NCBI RefSeq assembly: GCF_003573695.1
Contig: NC_039366.1
Coordinates: 161,514,770-161,578,769 of the forward strand
Direction: 5' to 3'
Source of the DNA: Papaver somniferum
Taxonomy: Eukaryota > Streptophyta > Magnoliopsida > Ranunculales > Papaveraceae
Length of the DNA stretch: 64,000 nt
A program made the position numbers and the translations under genes. Of this stretch, positions 35,346 to 45,368 are shown piece after piece; the first letter of the stretch is position 1; each line of letters starts with the position of its first letter. Below the pieces are notes generated by a model. That model searched no databases, was not told where the DNA came from, and saw only the letters and a list, made by a program, of their open reading frames with translations.

Positions 35346-37198
35346 CCATGTCAGCCACATCTTCGCGCCAAGGCATGCCAACCATGCCAGCTGCACCACT
35401 GTGTCAATGGCAAACCACGCCAGCCATGCTGGCCGCACCATGCGCCAATGGCATGCCAAACCCTTGGCCCTAGCCATGCTGGACGCACCATGCGCCAATG
35501 GCATGCCAAACCATTAGCCCTAGCCATGATGGACGCACCATGCACTAATGGCATGCTAAACCCTTGGCCCCACTATGCCAAGCCGTTCAAACCCTTGGCC
35601 CCACTATGCCAAGCCATCCGCACCATTCTGCCTTGTCCCCACTATGCCAAGCCGTCCGCACCATTCTGCCTTGGCCCCACTATGCCAAGCCGTTCGCACC
35701 ATTCTGCCTTGGCCCCACCATGCCAAGACGTCCAAACCCTTGGCCCCATTATGCCAAGCCGTTCGCGCCATTTGCCTTGGCCCTACCATGCCGACCTTCC
35801 CTATGCGGCTACCAAAACGAAGGCGTGCGACGATCAACGACCACCTTTCAGTCCTAGATGCAAATCCTAGCCGTCCAAGGTCGCCAGACAACTCATGGTA
35901 ACCTTTGGCCCAAAACCCTAGTTTTGGCCACTCCAAACCATGCCAAGGCATGGCATGCCAACCACCTTGTCATGCCATACCATGTCGTCCTTCCCTATGC
36001 GGCTACCAAAACGAAGGCGTGCGACGATCAACGACCACCCTTAAATCCTAGATGCAATCCTAGCCGTCCAAGGTTACCAAACAACGCACGGTAACCTTTG
36101 GCCCCAAACCCTAGTTTTGGCCACGCCAAACCGTGCCAAGGCATGCCATGCCAATGTGCCAATGGTATGCCAACCACCTTGCCGCGCCACGCCATACAGG
36201 CCTTCCCTATGCGAATGCCAAAACGAAGGCCTGCAACGATCAACGACCACCTTTTCATCTAAGATGCAGATCTTAGCCGTCTAAGGTTACCAGCTAACGC
36301 ATGGAAACTTTTGGCCCTAGTTTGGTCGCGCCTAAACAAAGCCAAAACCCTAACTTTTGGTCGCTCCTAAACCAGCCCATATTAAAGCCATACCGAGCAG
36401 GCTTTCATGCCACTGGCTACCAAACGAATGGTTGCAATAATCAACGGCTACCTTTCCTCTTAAGATGCAAAATCTCGACCGTCGAAGGTCACCGAGCCGG
36501 AAAGTCTCCCAAGCTCGACTTGCCAGAAGAAAACAACATGCTACATGTTTTCCATGAAAACAATCGAGACATCAACGCATGTCACAAATTAGGGGATGCT
36601 CATTGGGAATTGGTTTGGTGGTTTACAGCGTGCGGCGTACACTACGCCCATTATAAGAGAGTATCATAAGGATGAGGCGGTTAGTAAATACAGGGAGTAA
36701 TGGTGAAACGCTTTCTGTTATGGAACATTAATCCATGCGTTACCGGTTACCACCTCCTCCCATTTACTCACCCGTTTTCCGTTTCTTAATAAGACCAGAG
36801 TACGTTTCACTTCGACTTGTATAAATAGGTCTTACCTATTTCCACCGAACAACAAGTTCAGGTCAGGAGCATACAACACTTAGAAAATATTTTCTAGCTT
36901 TCCATCTGTTAGCTTCCCACTTTCTGAAAAAAGTCGTACAACAACTACTCTTCCAGAATCAACTATTCTGGTCTCAACACTCTCTTCGCTTCCCCCCCTC
37001 CAAACCAACCCTTCTCCTTCACTTTGTGACCGAAGCAAGTCCGGAACAACCATTTCTTGGTTTAGGCCGGATTTGTACAGATTGATCTCTCGAATCTAAA
37101 GTACTCCCTTGCAGTACATTGTTTGGGGTTTTAACTCGTTTCTCACCCACACACCCGAAATTACCAAAATTAGCAGAAATCGTTTTCACCCTCAAAAA
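35346..37198 (+). repeat. Element A 5' LTR, right segment
   Basis: It continues the LTR after element C: the last 69-bp units, about 54-bp units (CCATGCTGG..GCACCATGCG), about 40-bp units (CACTATGCCAAGCCGTCC) and about 215-bp units beginning CTATGCGGCTACCAAAACGA, then unique sequence with a TATA box (36820-36827) and the LTR end CCCTCAAAAA. It matches 40250-42340 of the 3' LTR, with fewer 215-bp units. Confidence 0.9.
36820..36827 (+). promoter_or_regulatory. TATA box in element A 5' LTR
   Basis: TATAAATA, followed by AGGTCTTACCTATTTCCACC in both LTR copies of element A. Confidence 0.55.
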
Positions 37199-37200
37199 AT

Positions 37201-37217
37201 TGGCGACCACAGTGGGA
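37201..37217 (+). other. Element A primer-binding site
   Basis: TGGCGACCACAGTGGGA two bases after the LTR end; identical to element C's PBS. Confidence 0.85.
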
Positions 37218-39613
37218 TATTAATCTCTCGGTTAAATATAAATTTCCAATTCCCGATCTCATACTTCGACCCGGACATCAAGGCGGTAGAAGCAACGATC
37301 CACTCAGGGATCGACGACTCAGTTACCGGACGACCCGATTACTAGTCATGACACGTCAAGGGATGACTGGGGACTTCCCAGAGGTTAGAAGCACGATCCG
37401 ACCAGGGATCGACAAATCGATTATCAAGTGACTCAGGGACGACTGGGGACTTTCCACAATCGCGGTACTTCCCACAAAACTCGGACTTGCATCTGACTCA
37501 TTTTTCGTTAGCAGATCCAAAAAACCGAGTAAGTCTTGCCTAGACAAAATACATGGTTTACTATTTTCAAGTTTTCACGGGAATGATAAAACCGCTAGCC
37601 ATGTTATGTTTCATCCCATGTCATCTGCCGACACGCAACGTTCACGGTTCCATATCTTCCCTGGGATGTTTGTGTCAGTTACAATCATAACCAAAAACAA
37701 CATCATCCTCAAACAATTCATCCCGAATAATAATCCAAAACCCTCATAGGTAACACTTGTCTATCAACCCAAAAATCCAGAAAATCAAAACCATAAACCA
37801 GGCGCTTTGTTTGACTTATCAAAACCATAGCCACAACAAGGTCATCTACTCTTCAAGGGTGCAACGCAAGAATATCATCACCTTTCTGTCTAGAAGATTC
37901 CTTCAACACTTTACTAGGCCGCGGAGGACCCCAAGCCTGATTAGAGGAAAACAACTTTAGAAACTAAAGAAAAATGCGACTGGGGACTGCTCATCGCACT
38001 CGACGACCATCAAAAACTCATGAGATAACTCCAGAAATGCGGATGAAACATTTTCTTGAAGAAATAGAGGAAGCCACGATAAACAACATAACTCTCTCGT
38101 TTATACCTCTTCGTTATCCAGAATATTTCGTCCATGTGATATTCTAAGCATCCCAGCGTCGCATCCAAAAGAATACAATAAGCTTGTATCATACCCCGTG
38201 GACGTGGAGTCAAGACGATGCAATGAAAGTAGGCTACACATGGGGACTACCAGCATGGGACGCTTTCACTCCCCTCAACCAGGTTATTTCTGATTTCAAC
38301 ATCATCATTATCGAAGTTTTACGAGCCACGGGAATTTCTCAACACAAAGTCGTACATGTGCATCGAAGACTCCAAAAGCACGCCACATAGATACATTCAC
38401 ATGTTCGGCCGTGCCATCAGATCTAACAGAAATATAACTGGGGACTGCTCACCGCATCTCATTCCATACGATAGTCCAAGATTCAGAAGATGGTTCGAAG
38501 GATGTCTCTTGGAACAAAGTCCTTGAAGAGTTGATAGCATCACGTCGGTAACGAAACGTCTCCTAACTCATTTATTTCATCCAGTGGCTCCGGAAGATGT
38601 CGACCATACAAACATCCACAACAATCTGTTATCGCGATCAGAAGGTCCAGGCACTGAACAAACTAAAATCAAGGATAGACCGACAACGCAACCACATCCA
38701 TCCGTCCCAAGAATGCAATGGAGTTTGGTAAATTTTGGAATCCACTGGAGAGACACTGCAGACGAAAGCAAGGATCCGGACGAGCGACAGAAAAAAGAAG
38801 AAGGTCAATACCTCTTTTCATACGGACGGAGTTTCTAGAGTTTTCACAGAATAAAGTTTCCTTCTTGCTCCATGAACGGGAATAGATGACTCGGCGCGAC
38901 TATGTTACCCAGGGCCTGCAACATCCTGAATTCTTCCTGAGTTTCACTGTCGGGCCGTTTTCACCTTCTAAACGAGCTCAAAACCTAAATATTCCCGCGC
39001 GGGGAGATAAGAAATTCTTTTCTGGTCAGATGGAGGGGTGGACCGTAAAAGTCCGAGTTCGTACGAGAATTCTACAACGATTCTAGTAAGGGGCGTTAAT
39101 TAGAGTTTCAGCATGCCAAACCCTAATTTAGACAAAGTTGCCAGGCGCCATCACTACCATTTGATAACCGAAGTTCCAGCGTCATCACCATCATTTGGTA
39201 ACCGAAGTTCCGAAACCAGTTTACACCATTCTGCGGAATGAAGACAGTTTCCATCATTCCGCGGACCGAAGCAAGTTTCCTCCCATTCCAAGCCGACCGA
39301 CGCCTGCGGCTCCCATTCCAAGCCGACCGACGCCTGCGGCTCCCATTCCATGCCGACCAAAGCCTGCGGCTCCCATTCTAAGCCGACAATCTATATCTCA
39401 CCATTTCACGGTCTAGCCAGCAACACCACAAGTAGAATCTATGCAAGGTTTCCAACAAGAGAATCATGAACTCTCCTTACCTCTCGAAAAAGGTAAGTCG
39501 GGTCTTCTTGACCATCTTTTCACGACTTGTCGTTTCGATTTTGTCCTCGCCTGTCACCATCTTATGCTTACCTCGCAACAATGCTCATGTTCCGAGCTAA
39601 GCAGGGGACTTAA
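37218..39613 (+). other. Element A internal region, non-coding
   Basis: No retroelement protein domain is visible in any frame. It has several copies of the motif ACTGGGGAC (about 37365, 37442, 37980, 38438). A segment near 38910-39085 (CTCAAAACC, then AAGTCCGA..GAATTCTACAACGATTC) resembles 27630-27790 in element C. The end holds a four-unit 30-bp repeat and the pre-LTR motif AGCAGGGGACTTAA. The short ORFs here look like chance frames. Confidence 0.7.
39281..39391. repeat. Four tandem copies of a 30-bp repeat
   Basis: The unit is TCCCATTCCAAGCCGACCGA followed by CGCCTGCGGC; the first two units are identical and the last two carry a few changes. Confidence 0.9.
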
Positions 39614-39829
39614 TGTTGATGGTGGTTTTTAGCTTAGGGTTAAAATCATAAAACCATACATCTGACATGACGTCACTATGACCACTAGCGCATTTATCGA
39701 ATCAATCAGCATGCCTACGTAAGAATTACCAGGGTACCTTTTTTTATACATGTGTCATGTTCCACGGCAGAACCCTTAGTATTGACCGACATCATCTTCG
39801 TACATACCAAACCCTAATTCTCACGCCAC

Positions 39830-40700
39830 CGTGTCAATGGCAAACCATGCCAACCACGTCTCCGCGCCAAGGCATGCCAACCATGCCAGCCGCACCACCG
39901 TGCCAATGGCAAACCATGTCAGCCACGTCTCTGCGCCAAGGCATGCCAACCATGCCAGCCGCACCACTGTGCCAATGGCAAACCATGCCAGCCACATCTC
40001 CGCGCCAAGGCATGCCAACCATGCCAGCCGCACCACTGTGCCAATGGAAAACCATGCCAGCCACATCTCCGCGCCAAGGCATGCCAGCCGCACCACTGTG
40101 CCAATGGCAAACCATGCCAGCCACATCTCTGCGCCAAGGCATGCCAGCCGCACCACTGTGCCAATGGCAAACCATGCCAGCCACATCTACGCGCCAAGGC
40201 ATGCCAACCATGCCATCCGCACCATTGTGCCAATGGCAAACCATGCCAGCCACATCTTCGCGCCAAGGCATGCCAACCATGCCAGCCGCACCACTGTGCC
40301 AATGGCAAACCACGCCAGCCATGCTGGCCGCACCATGCGCCAATGGCATGCCAAACCCTTGGCCCTAGCCATGCTGGCCGCACCATGCGCCAATGGCATG
40401 CCTAACCCTTGGCCCTAGCCATGCTGGACGCACCATGCGCCAATGGCATGCCAAACCCTTGGCCCCACAATGCCAAGCCGTCCAAACCCTTGGCCCCACA
40501 ATGCCAAGCCGTCCAAACCCTTGGCCCCACCGTTCTGCCTTGGCCCCACTATACCAAGTCGTCCGCACCATTCTTCCTTGGCCCCACTATGCAAGTCGTT
40601 CGCACCATTCTGCCTTGGCCCGACCATGCCAAGCCGTCCAAACCCTTGGCCCCACTATGCCAAGTCGTCCGCTCCATTTTCCTTGGCCCTACCATGCCGG
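39830..40700. repeat. Nested minisatellites within the A LTR
   Basis: About seven 69-bp units (variants with 57 bp) of CATGCCAGCCGCACCACTGT / CCAATGGCAAACCATGCC, then three units of about 54 bp and several of about 40 bp. The motif CCATGCCA runs through all of them. Because 69 is a multiple of three and the units lack stops, long spurious ORFs arise on both strands. Confidence 0.9.
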
Positions 40701-41962
40701 CCTTCCCTATGCGGATACCAAAACAAAGGCGTGCGACGATCAACGACCACTCTTCAATCCTAGATACAAATCCTAGCCGTCCAAGGTCGCCAGACAACGC
40801 ATGGTAACCTTTGGCTCAAAACCCTAGTTTTCGCCACGCCAAACCGTGCCAAGGCATGTCATGCCACATGTGCCAATGGCATGCCAACCACCTTACCGCG
40901 CCATACCATGCCGACCTTCCCTATGCGGCTACCAAAACGAAGGCGTGCGACGATCAACGACCACCCTTCAATCCTAGATGCAAATCCTAGCCGTCCAAGG
41001 TCGTCAGACAACGTATGGTAACCTTTGGCCCAAAACCCTAGTTTTGGCCACGCCAAACCGCGCCAAGGCATGCCATGCCACATGTGCCAATGGCATGCCA
41101 ACCACCTTGTCGCGCCATACCATGCCAGCCTTCCCTATGCGGCTACCAAAACGAAGGCGTGCGATGATCAACGACCACCCCTCAATCCTAGATGAAAATC
41201 CTAGCCGTCCAAGGTTACCAAACAACGCACGGTAACCTTTAGCCACAAACTCAAGTTTTGGCCACGTCAAACCGTGCCAAGGCATGCCATGCCACATGTG
41301 CCAATGACATGCCAACCACCTTGCCGCGCCACGCCATACCGGCCTTCCCTATGTGGATGCCAAAACGAAGGCCTGCAACGATCAACGACCACTTTTTCAT
41401 CTAAGATGCAGAGCTTAGCCTTCCAAGGTTACCAGCTAACGCATGGCAACTTTTGGCCCTAGTTTGGTGGCGCCTAAACAAAGCCAAAACCCTAACTTTT
41501 GGCCGCGCCTAAACCAGACCATATTAAAGCCATACCGAGCAGGCTTTCATGCCACTGGCTACCAAACGAAGGGTTGCAATAATCAACAGCTACCTTTCCT
41601 CTTAAGATGCAAAATCTTGACCGTCGAAGGTCACCGAGCCGGCAAGTCTCCCAAGCTTGACTTTCCAGACGACAAAAACATGCTACATGTTTTCCATGAA
41701 AACACTCGAGACATCAACGCATGTCACAAACTGGGGGATGCTCATTGGGTATTGGTTTGGCGGTTTACAGCGTGCGGCGTACACTACGCCCGTTATAAGA
41801 GAGTATCATAAGGATGAGGCGGTTAGTAGATACAAGGAGTAATGGTGAAACGCTTTCTTTTATGGAACATCAATTCCAGGCGTTACCGGTTACCACCCCC
41901 TCCCATTTACTCACTTGTTTTCCATTTCTTAATGAGACCAGAGTACGTTTCACTTCAACTTG

Positions 41963-41970
41963 TATAAATA
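41963..41970 (+). promoter_or_regulatory. TATA box in element A 3' LTR, facing the host gene
   Basis: TATAAATA in the same context as in the 5' LTR. It points toward the methyltransferase-like gene 0.75 kb downstream, so read-through transcription is possible but not shown. Confidence 0.5.
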
Positions 41971-42345
41971 GGTCTTACCTATTTCCACCGAACAACAAGT
42001 TCAGGTCAGGAGCATACAACACTTAGAAAATATTTGCTAGCTTTCCATCTGTTAGCTTCTCACTTTCTGATACAAGTCGTAAAACAACTACTGTTCCAGA
42101 ATCAACTATTCTGGTCTCAACACTCTCTTCGCTTCCCTCCCCAAAACCAACCCTTCTCCTTCACTTTGTGACCGAAGCAAGTCTGGAACGGCCATTTCTT
42201 GGTTTAGGCCGGATTTGTACAGATTGATCTCTCGAATCTAGAGTAATCCCTTGCAGTACATTGTTTAGAGTTTAAACTCGTTTCTCACCCACACACCCGA
42301 AATTACCAAAATCAGCAGAAATCGTTTTCACCCTCAAACACCCAC

Positions 42346-42722
42346 CTTCTCAACATAACTATTTAGAATCATCGATTAATTGACGATGAAATGAGGAAGT
42401 TATGGAAGAAAAGTAGAAAAAGAAAAAAAGGAGAAAAAGGGAGGTGCAGTCGGTAATTAAAGAACGAAGGAGGGTACCAAATGGTATCCCCTTAGCCAGA
42501 ATCCGACCTCGTATAATTGTGAATATGCCCAATTTGTGAGAGTATTCTCCGATTGTGGATTCAAAGAAAGTCCAAAATGAAAATCCCAAAGATGCAATCA
42601 GGGGAGCCAAAACAAAGAAGGTGGTTGCAATATAATTTTCGGGGTGCCTAAATAAAGTCTATCCTTGTTTATTCACCTCTGTTTAGATGAGACAGATTGA
42701 AAATCAGTAAATTGAAGAAATC
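42346..42722 (+). promoter_or_regulatory. Proximal promoter and 5' leader of the methyltransferase-like gene
   Basis: 377 bp between the TSD of element A and the ATG. A TATAATTT at 42631-42638 and CTAAATAAAG near 42648 are possible core elements. The longer opposite-strand ORF here (42359-42610) has no recognisable features. Confidence 0.4.
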
Positions 42723-43922
42723 ATGGAAACCAGTTCAGTTTTCCTTCACACAGCAACCTACCCATTTGGGTGTTCTCCTAGAAGAACAAACAGATTTTCA
42801 GTCAGACCTTTGAACAAACGCTTACAACACTCACAGTTAAATGGGAGATTTCAAAACCCTAAAACCCTCAAAAACCTAGTGAGTTGCTCCAAACCCCTAA
42901 GCATTAGGTCACCAATATCACCCCAATTCAGAAATTACTTCAAATGCTCATATTCAAGCAGCAGCAGTAGTAATAGTGCCTCTGAAGCTGAAGTAGAAAA
43001 CCCATTAACCAAATTTGCAAAAACCCTTTCTTTGGATTCAGTGAAGAAATCTTTATCTGAATTAACACCTTTTGATATCTGCAAATGGTCTGGGATTGTC
43101 TCAATTGCTATTGCTGCAACAAAATGGACGGTAAATCTTTTACTCAGTCCTTTTTTCTGGATGTATTTTAGTTGGACTTGGTTATTTTGGCCTTGGTTTC
43201 TAGCTGTGGGTCTTGCAGTTTACGGTCTTTATTGTCTTCGTAAACATTCGAATGGGGAAGCAAATATCTTTGAACAATTAGCCATAGTGACTTCAGCTTT
43301 TACTTGGTTAACCCTTGTTCCACCAGCTCATTTTAATGGATACCTTGAAGGATGGCCATTTGTGTTCTTCTTTGTGTATCATTATTTCTTCTTCTTCAAT
43401 GCTAGTATAAGGAAACGTCTTTATGGTGATTATTATCTCCCTGCGCATGATCCAAAATGGGATATCGTGGTACCCAGTTTGTTTCGATATTTGTTCTTTA
43501 CTGGTGTAATGGTTGGTCATTGGTTTGCGGCAATGGAAGGACCTGAATTGCACTTAATTCGCGGTGGTTGGAGAAACTTCGGAGTTTGGGGTTTGATAAT
43601 TGCAACGCTTTTTATGCACTACAACTCAAGTTTGTATCTAGCTAAGTATTCTGAGAAGGTTGTGGTGCCAACTTCAGTTGTTCAGTTTGGTCCCTATAGA
43701 TTTGTTCGACATCCAATTTATGCGTCTACGATGATGCTTCTTGGAACGTACTGTGTTGCACTTCGGGCACCTCTAAGTTTGCTGTTTATAATTGCCGTCT
43801 GTGTGGTTTATTATGACCAGAAAGCGAAATTGGAAGAGAGCTTGTTGCTGGAGACATTTGGGGATAAATATACCGAGTACATGAATAAAGTTAAGTACAA
43901 GTTCATCCCTTTCCTATATTAG
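42723..43922 (+). CDS. Chloroplast-targeted isoprenylcysteine/phospholipid methyltransferase-like membrane protein (ICMT/PEMT fold)
   Basis: An intact intronless frame of 399 aa. Residues 1 to about 80 are rich in Ser, Arg and Asn with almost no acidic residues, as in a chloroplast transit peptide, ending in a serine run. Then come hydrophobic segments at about 120-140, 145-172, 182-200, 211-228, 250-270, 285-303 and 333-362. The C-terminus has the family signature GPYRFVRHPIYASTMMLLG (residues 323-341; RHP at 329-331) and the later EE pair (371-372) with FGDKYTEY, the SAM-binding features of the ICMT/PEMT/NnrU group. A methyl transfer in a plastid membrane is inferred; the substrate is unknown. 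True prenyl-protein ICMT is an ER protein and shorter, so this is probably a plastid paralogue. The first ATG is the best start because the transit peptide follows it directly. The upstream neighbour is the end of element A. Confidence 0.88.
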   Translation: METSSVFLHTATYPFGCSPRRTNRFSVRPLNKRLQHSQLNGRFQNPKTLKNLVSCSKPLSIRSPISPQFRNYFKCSYSSSSSSNSASEAEVENPLTKFAKTLSLDSVKKSLSELTPFDICKWSGIVSIAIAATKWTVNLLLSPFFWMYFSWTWLFWPWFLAVGLAVYGLYCLRKHSNGEANIFEQLAIVTSAFTWLTLVPPAHFNGYLEGWPFVFFFVYHYFFFFNASIRKRLYGDYYLPAHDPKWDIVVPSLFRYLFFTGVMVGHWFAAMEGPELHLIRGGWRNFGVWGLIIATLFMHYNSSLYLAKYSEKVVVPTSVVQFGPYRFVRHPIYASTMMLLGTYCVALRAPLSLLFIIAVCVVYYDQKAKLEESLLLETFGDKYTEYMNKVKYKFIPFLY

Positions 43923-45368
43923 TCTACTTTCGGCTGTAATGTTGTTAATTGACGTGGGTTTGTGTGGATTTGCTCTTATCAAATCAACCTTTTGAGCCTT
44001 GTAATCGGAATTTCTAGTGGATGAACATGACTAGTTCTTTCACTTGTTTTTACTTCATTCATGATTTTCAGAGTGTATTTGATCCTACATTTGGCAGTTT
44101 TTTGTTGTTGTTGTACTCGATGTTATTAATTACATTTTGTGTTCCTGATCTTTCCATTTGAAGTTGAGTTCTGTGACTGAGGTGGTCTATGCTGTTTTTC
44201 TTGTATATCAGCATTGTGAAAGTTTTTAACTTTTTCAACATCATACATAGTTTATTTCATAACCATCAAAGTGTTCTGCACATTACTTACTCTATATTCT
44301 CTTTAAGTTACACAATTGCTTAAATGAATTTTGTTTGCGTTCTTGCATAACTATGTAGCTCCTGATCTTTTCATTTGAAGTTGAGTTCTGTGACTGAGGT
44401 GGTCTATGCTGTTTTTCTTGCTTTGTAGTATATCAGCATCGCGGAATCTTTAACTTGTTCAACATCATACATCGTTTATTTCATAATCATCAAAGTGTTC
44501 TGCACATTACTTACTTTATATTCCTCTTTTTCTTTTAGTTACACAATTGCTATAATGAATCTTCTTTGCATTCTTTGCATAACTATGTAGCAGCTGATAT
44601 TTACTAATGTTCTCAAAACGTTCAGGAAAAGGGTGTCACCTCTTGAGTCGTGTATTAAAAAGTAAAATACACCACTAATGCACCTTCTATATCCTATCCA
44701 TGACGTAGAGCTGACGCTAAACTTCAAGAGTGAACTACAGGTTATTTGATCCTCTAATAGCATCATTGTGATTGCTTAAGTTCTGCACCAAATTTATGAT
44801 AGTGCCCATATAAATCTTTGAGGCTGAAGAATTGTTAGTTTCATTTGCATGTACAGCCTTTCTGCATTTGCAGATTGTTACTTCTTAGACTAGATGGAAC
44901 TCTCTAAAAAAGAGAATTTCAATTGTCGTCTTCGTCTGCCATTGGTATCTTGGGGATGCTTTAATTTCAGAGCTTTTATGCATTATAGTTTCTGTGCAGT
45001 AACTTCCTTTCGCGTGAGTTGTTTGCTGTCTTTTTCTGTTTCTAGCATTAATGCTTCCTTAAAACACATCTGGTGTGGTTTCATGGGTTTAAATTGAGAA
45101 TATCAGTTGTTTATAAATATTTCTTTCCCACACTTTCCATTGACACCAATAGGATCTTTTGTCATGTGGCGGTAACTCTTGTTAAACTTACTAATACATC
45201 TCACTGGAAACACAGTTTCATAAACTCTGCAACTATTACCAATCATAGATCCATTCATAATCGTTTCCTTACATCCGAGCTTTACATCATTATTATTAGA
45301 AGAACCACTTGTTATCTATAACTAAACTGATGAAAAAAGAAGAGGAGGAAGAAGAAAATAACGAATGC
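43923..45368. other. Intergenic/3' region between convergent genes
   Basis: It contains the 3' UTR of the methyltransferase-like gene and of the WRKY gene, which converge here, plus a tandem duplication at 44142-44590. No further coding signal or RNA gene was seen. Confidence 0.6.
44142..44590. repeat. Tandem duplication of an about 220-bp segment
   Basis: Copy 1 is 44142-44358 and copy 2 is 44359-44590. Both run from TCCTGATCTTT through GACTGAGGTGGTCTATGCTG to CATAACTATGTAG. Copy 2 differs by small insertions (for example CTTTGTAG) and scattered substitutions. Confidence 0.85.

Larger units (their letters stand above)
15723..42340 (+). mobile_element. Element A: Tat-like non-autonomous LTR retrotransposon, interrupted by B and C
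   Basis: Both ends read TGTTGATGGTGG ... CCCTCAAACA, and the element is flanked by CCCAC (15718-15722 and 42341-42345), a clean 5-bp target-site duplication. Parts: 5' LTR 15723-37198 (with nested B and C), PBS 37201-37217, internal 37218-39613, 3' LTR 39614-42340. The internal part is only about 2.4 kb and has no gag, protease, RT or integrase that I can recognise. It shares its PBS, the CTCTCGAATCTA-type 3' LTR context and the pre-LTR motif (GCAGGG-ACTTA) with element C, so A probably relies on proteins from C-like relatives. Removing B and C restores a continuous LTR. Confidence 0.88.
39614..42340 (+). repeat. Element A 3' LTR, uninterrupted
   Basis: 2727 bp, TGTTGATGGTGG ... CCCTCAAACA. 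Layout: unique start with ACATCTGACATGACGTCA, the 69-bp minisatellite (about 39830-40330), 54-bp units (to about 40460), 40-bp units (to about 40700), three 215-bp-class units (about 40705-41440), then the promoter-like segment with TATAAATA at 41963-41970. It ends 382 bp before the start codon of the host gene at 42723. Confidence 0.92.

Noticed and set aside
39757..40418. Long overlapping ORFs (up to about 200 aa) on both strands with regular Met-Pro-Ala or Trp-His repeats
   Set aside because: They are translations of the 69-bp minisatellite in the element A LTR; the period is divisible by three and has no stops, so all frames stay open. The same happens at 19735-20009 and 35304-36094.
42359..42610. 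83-aa minus-strand ORF ahead of the methyltransferase-like gene
   Set aside because: Phe/Ser-rich low-complexity frame over an AG-rich promoter stretch; no support as a gene.
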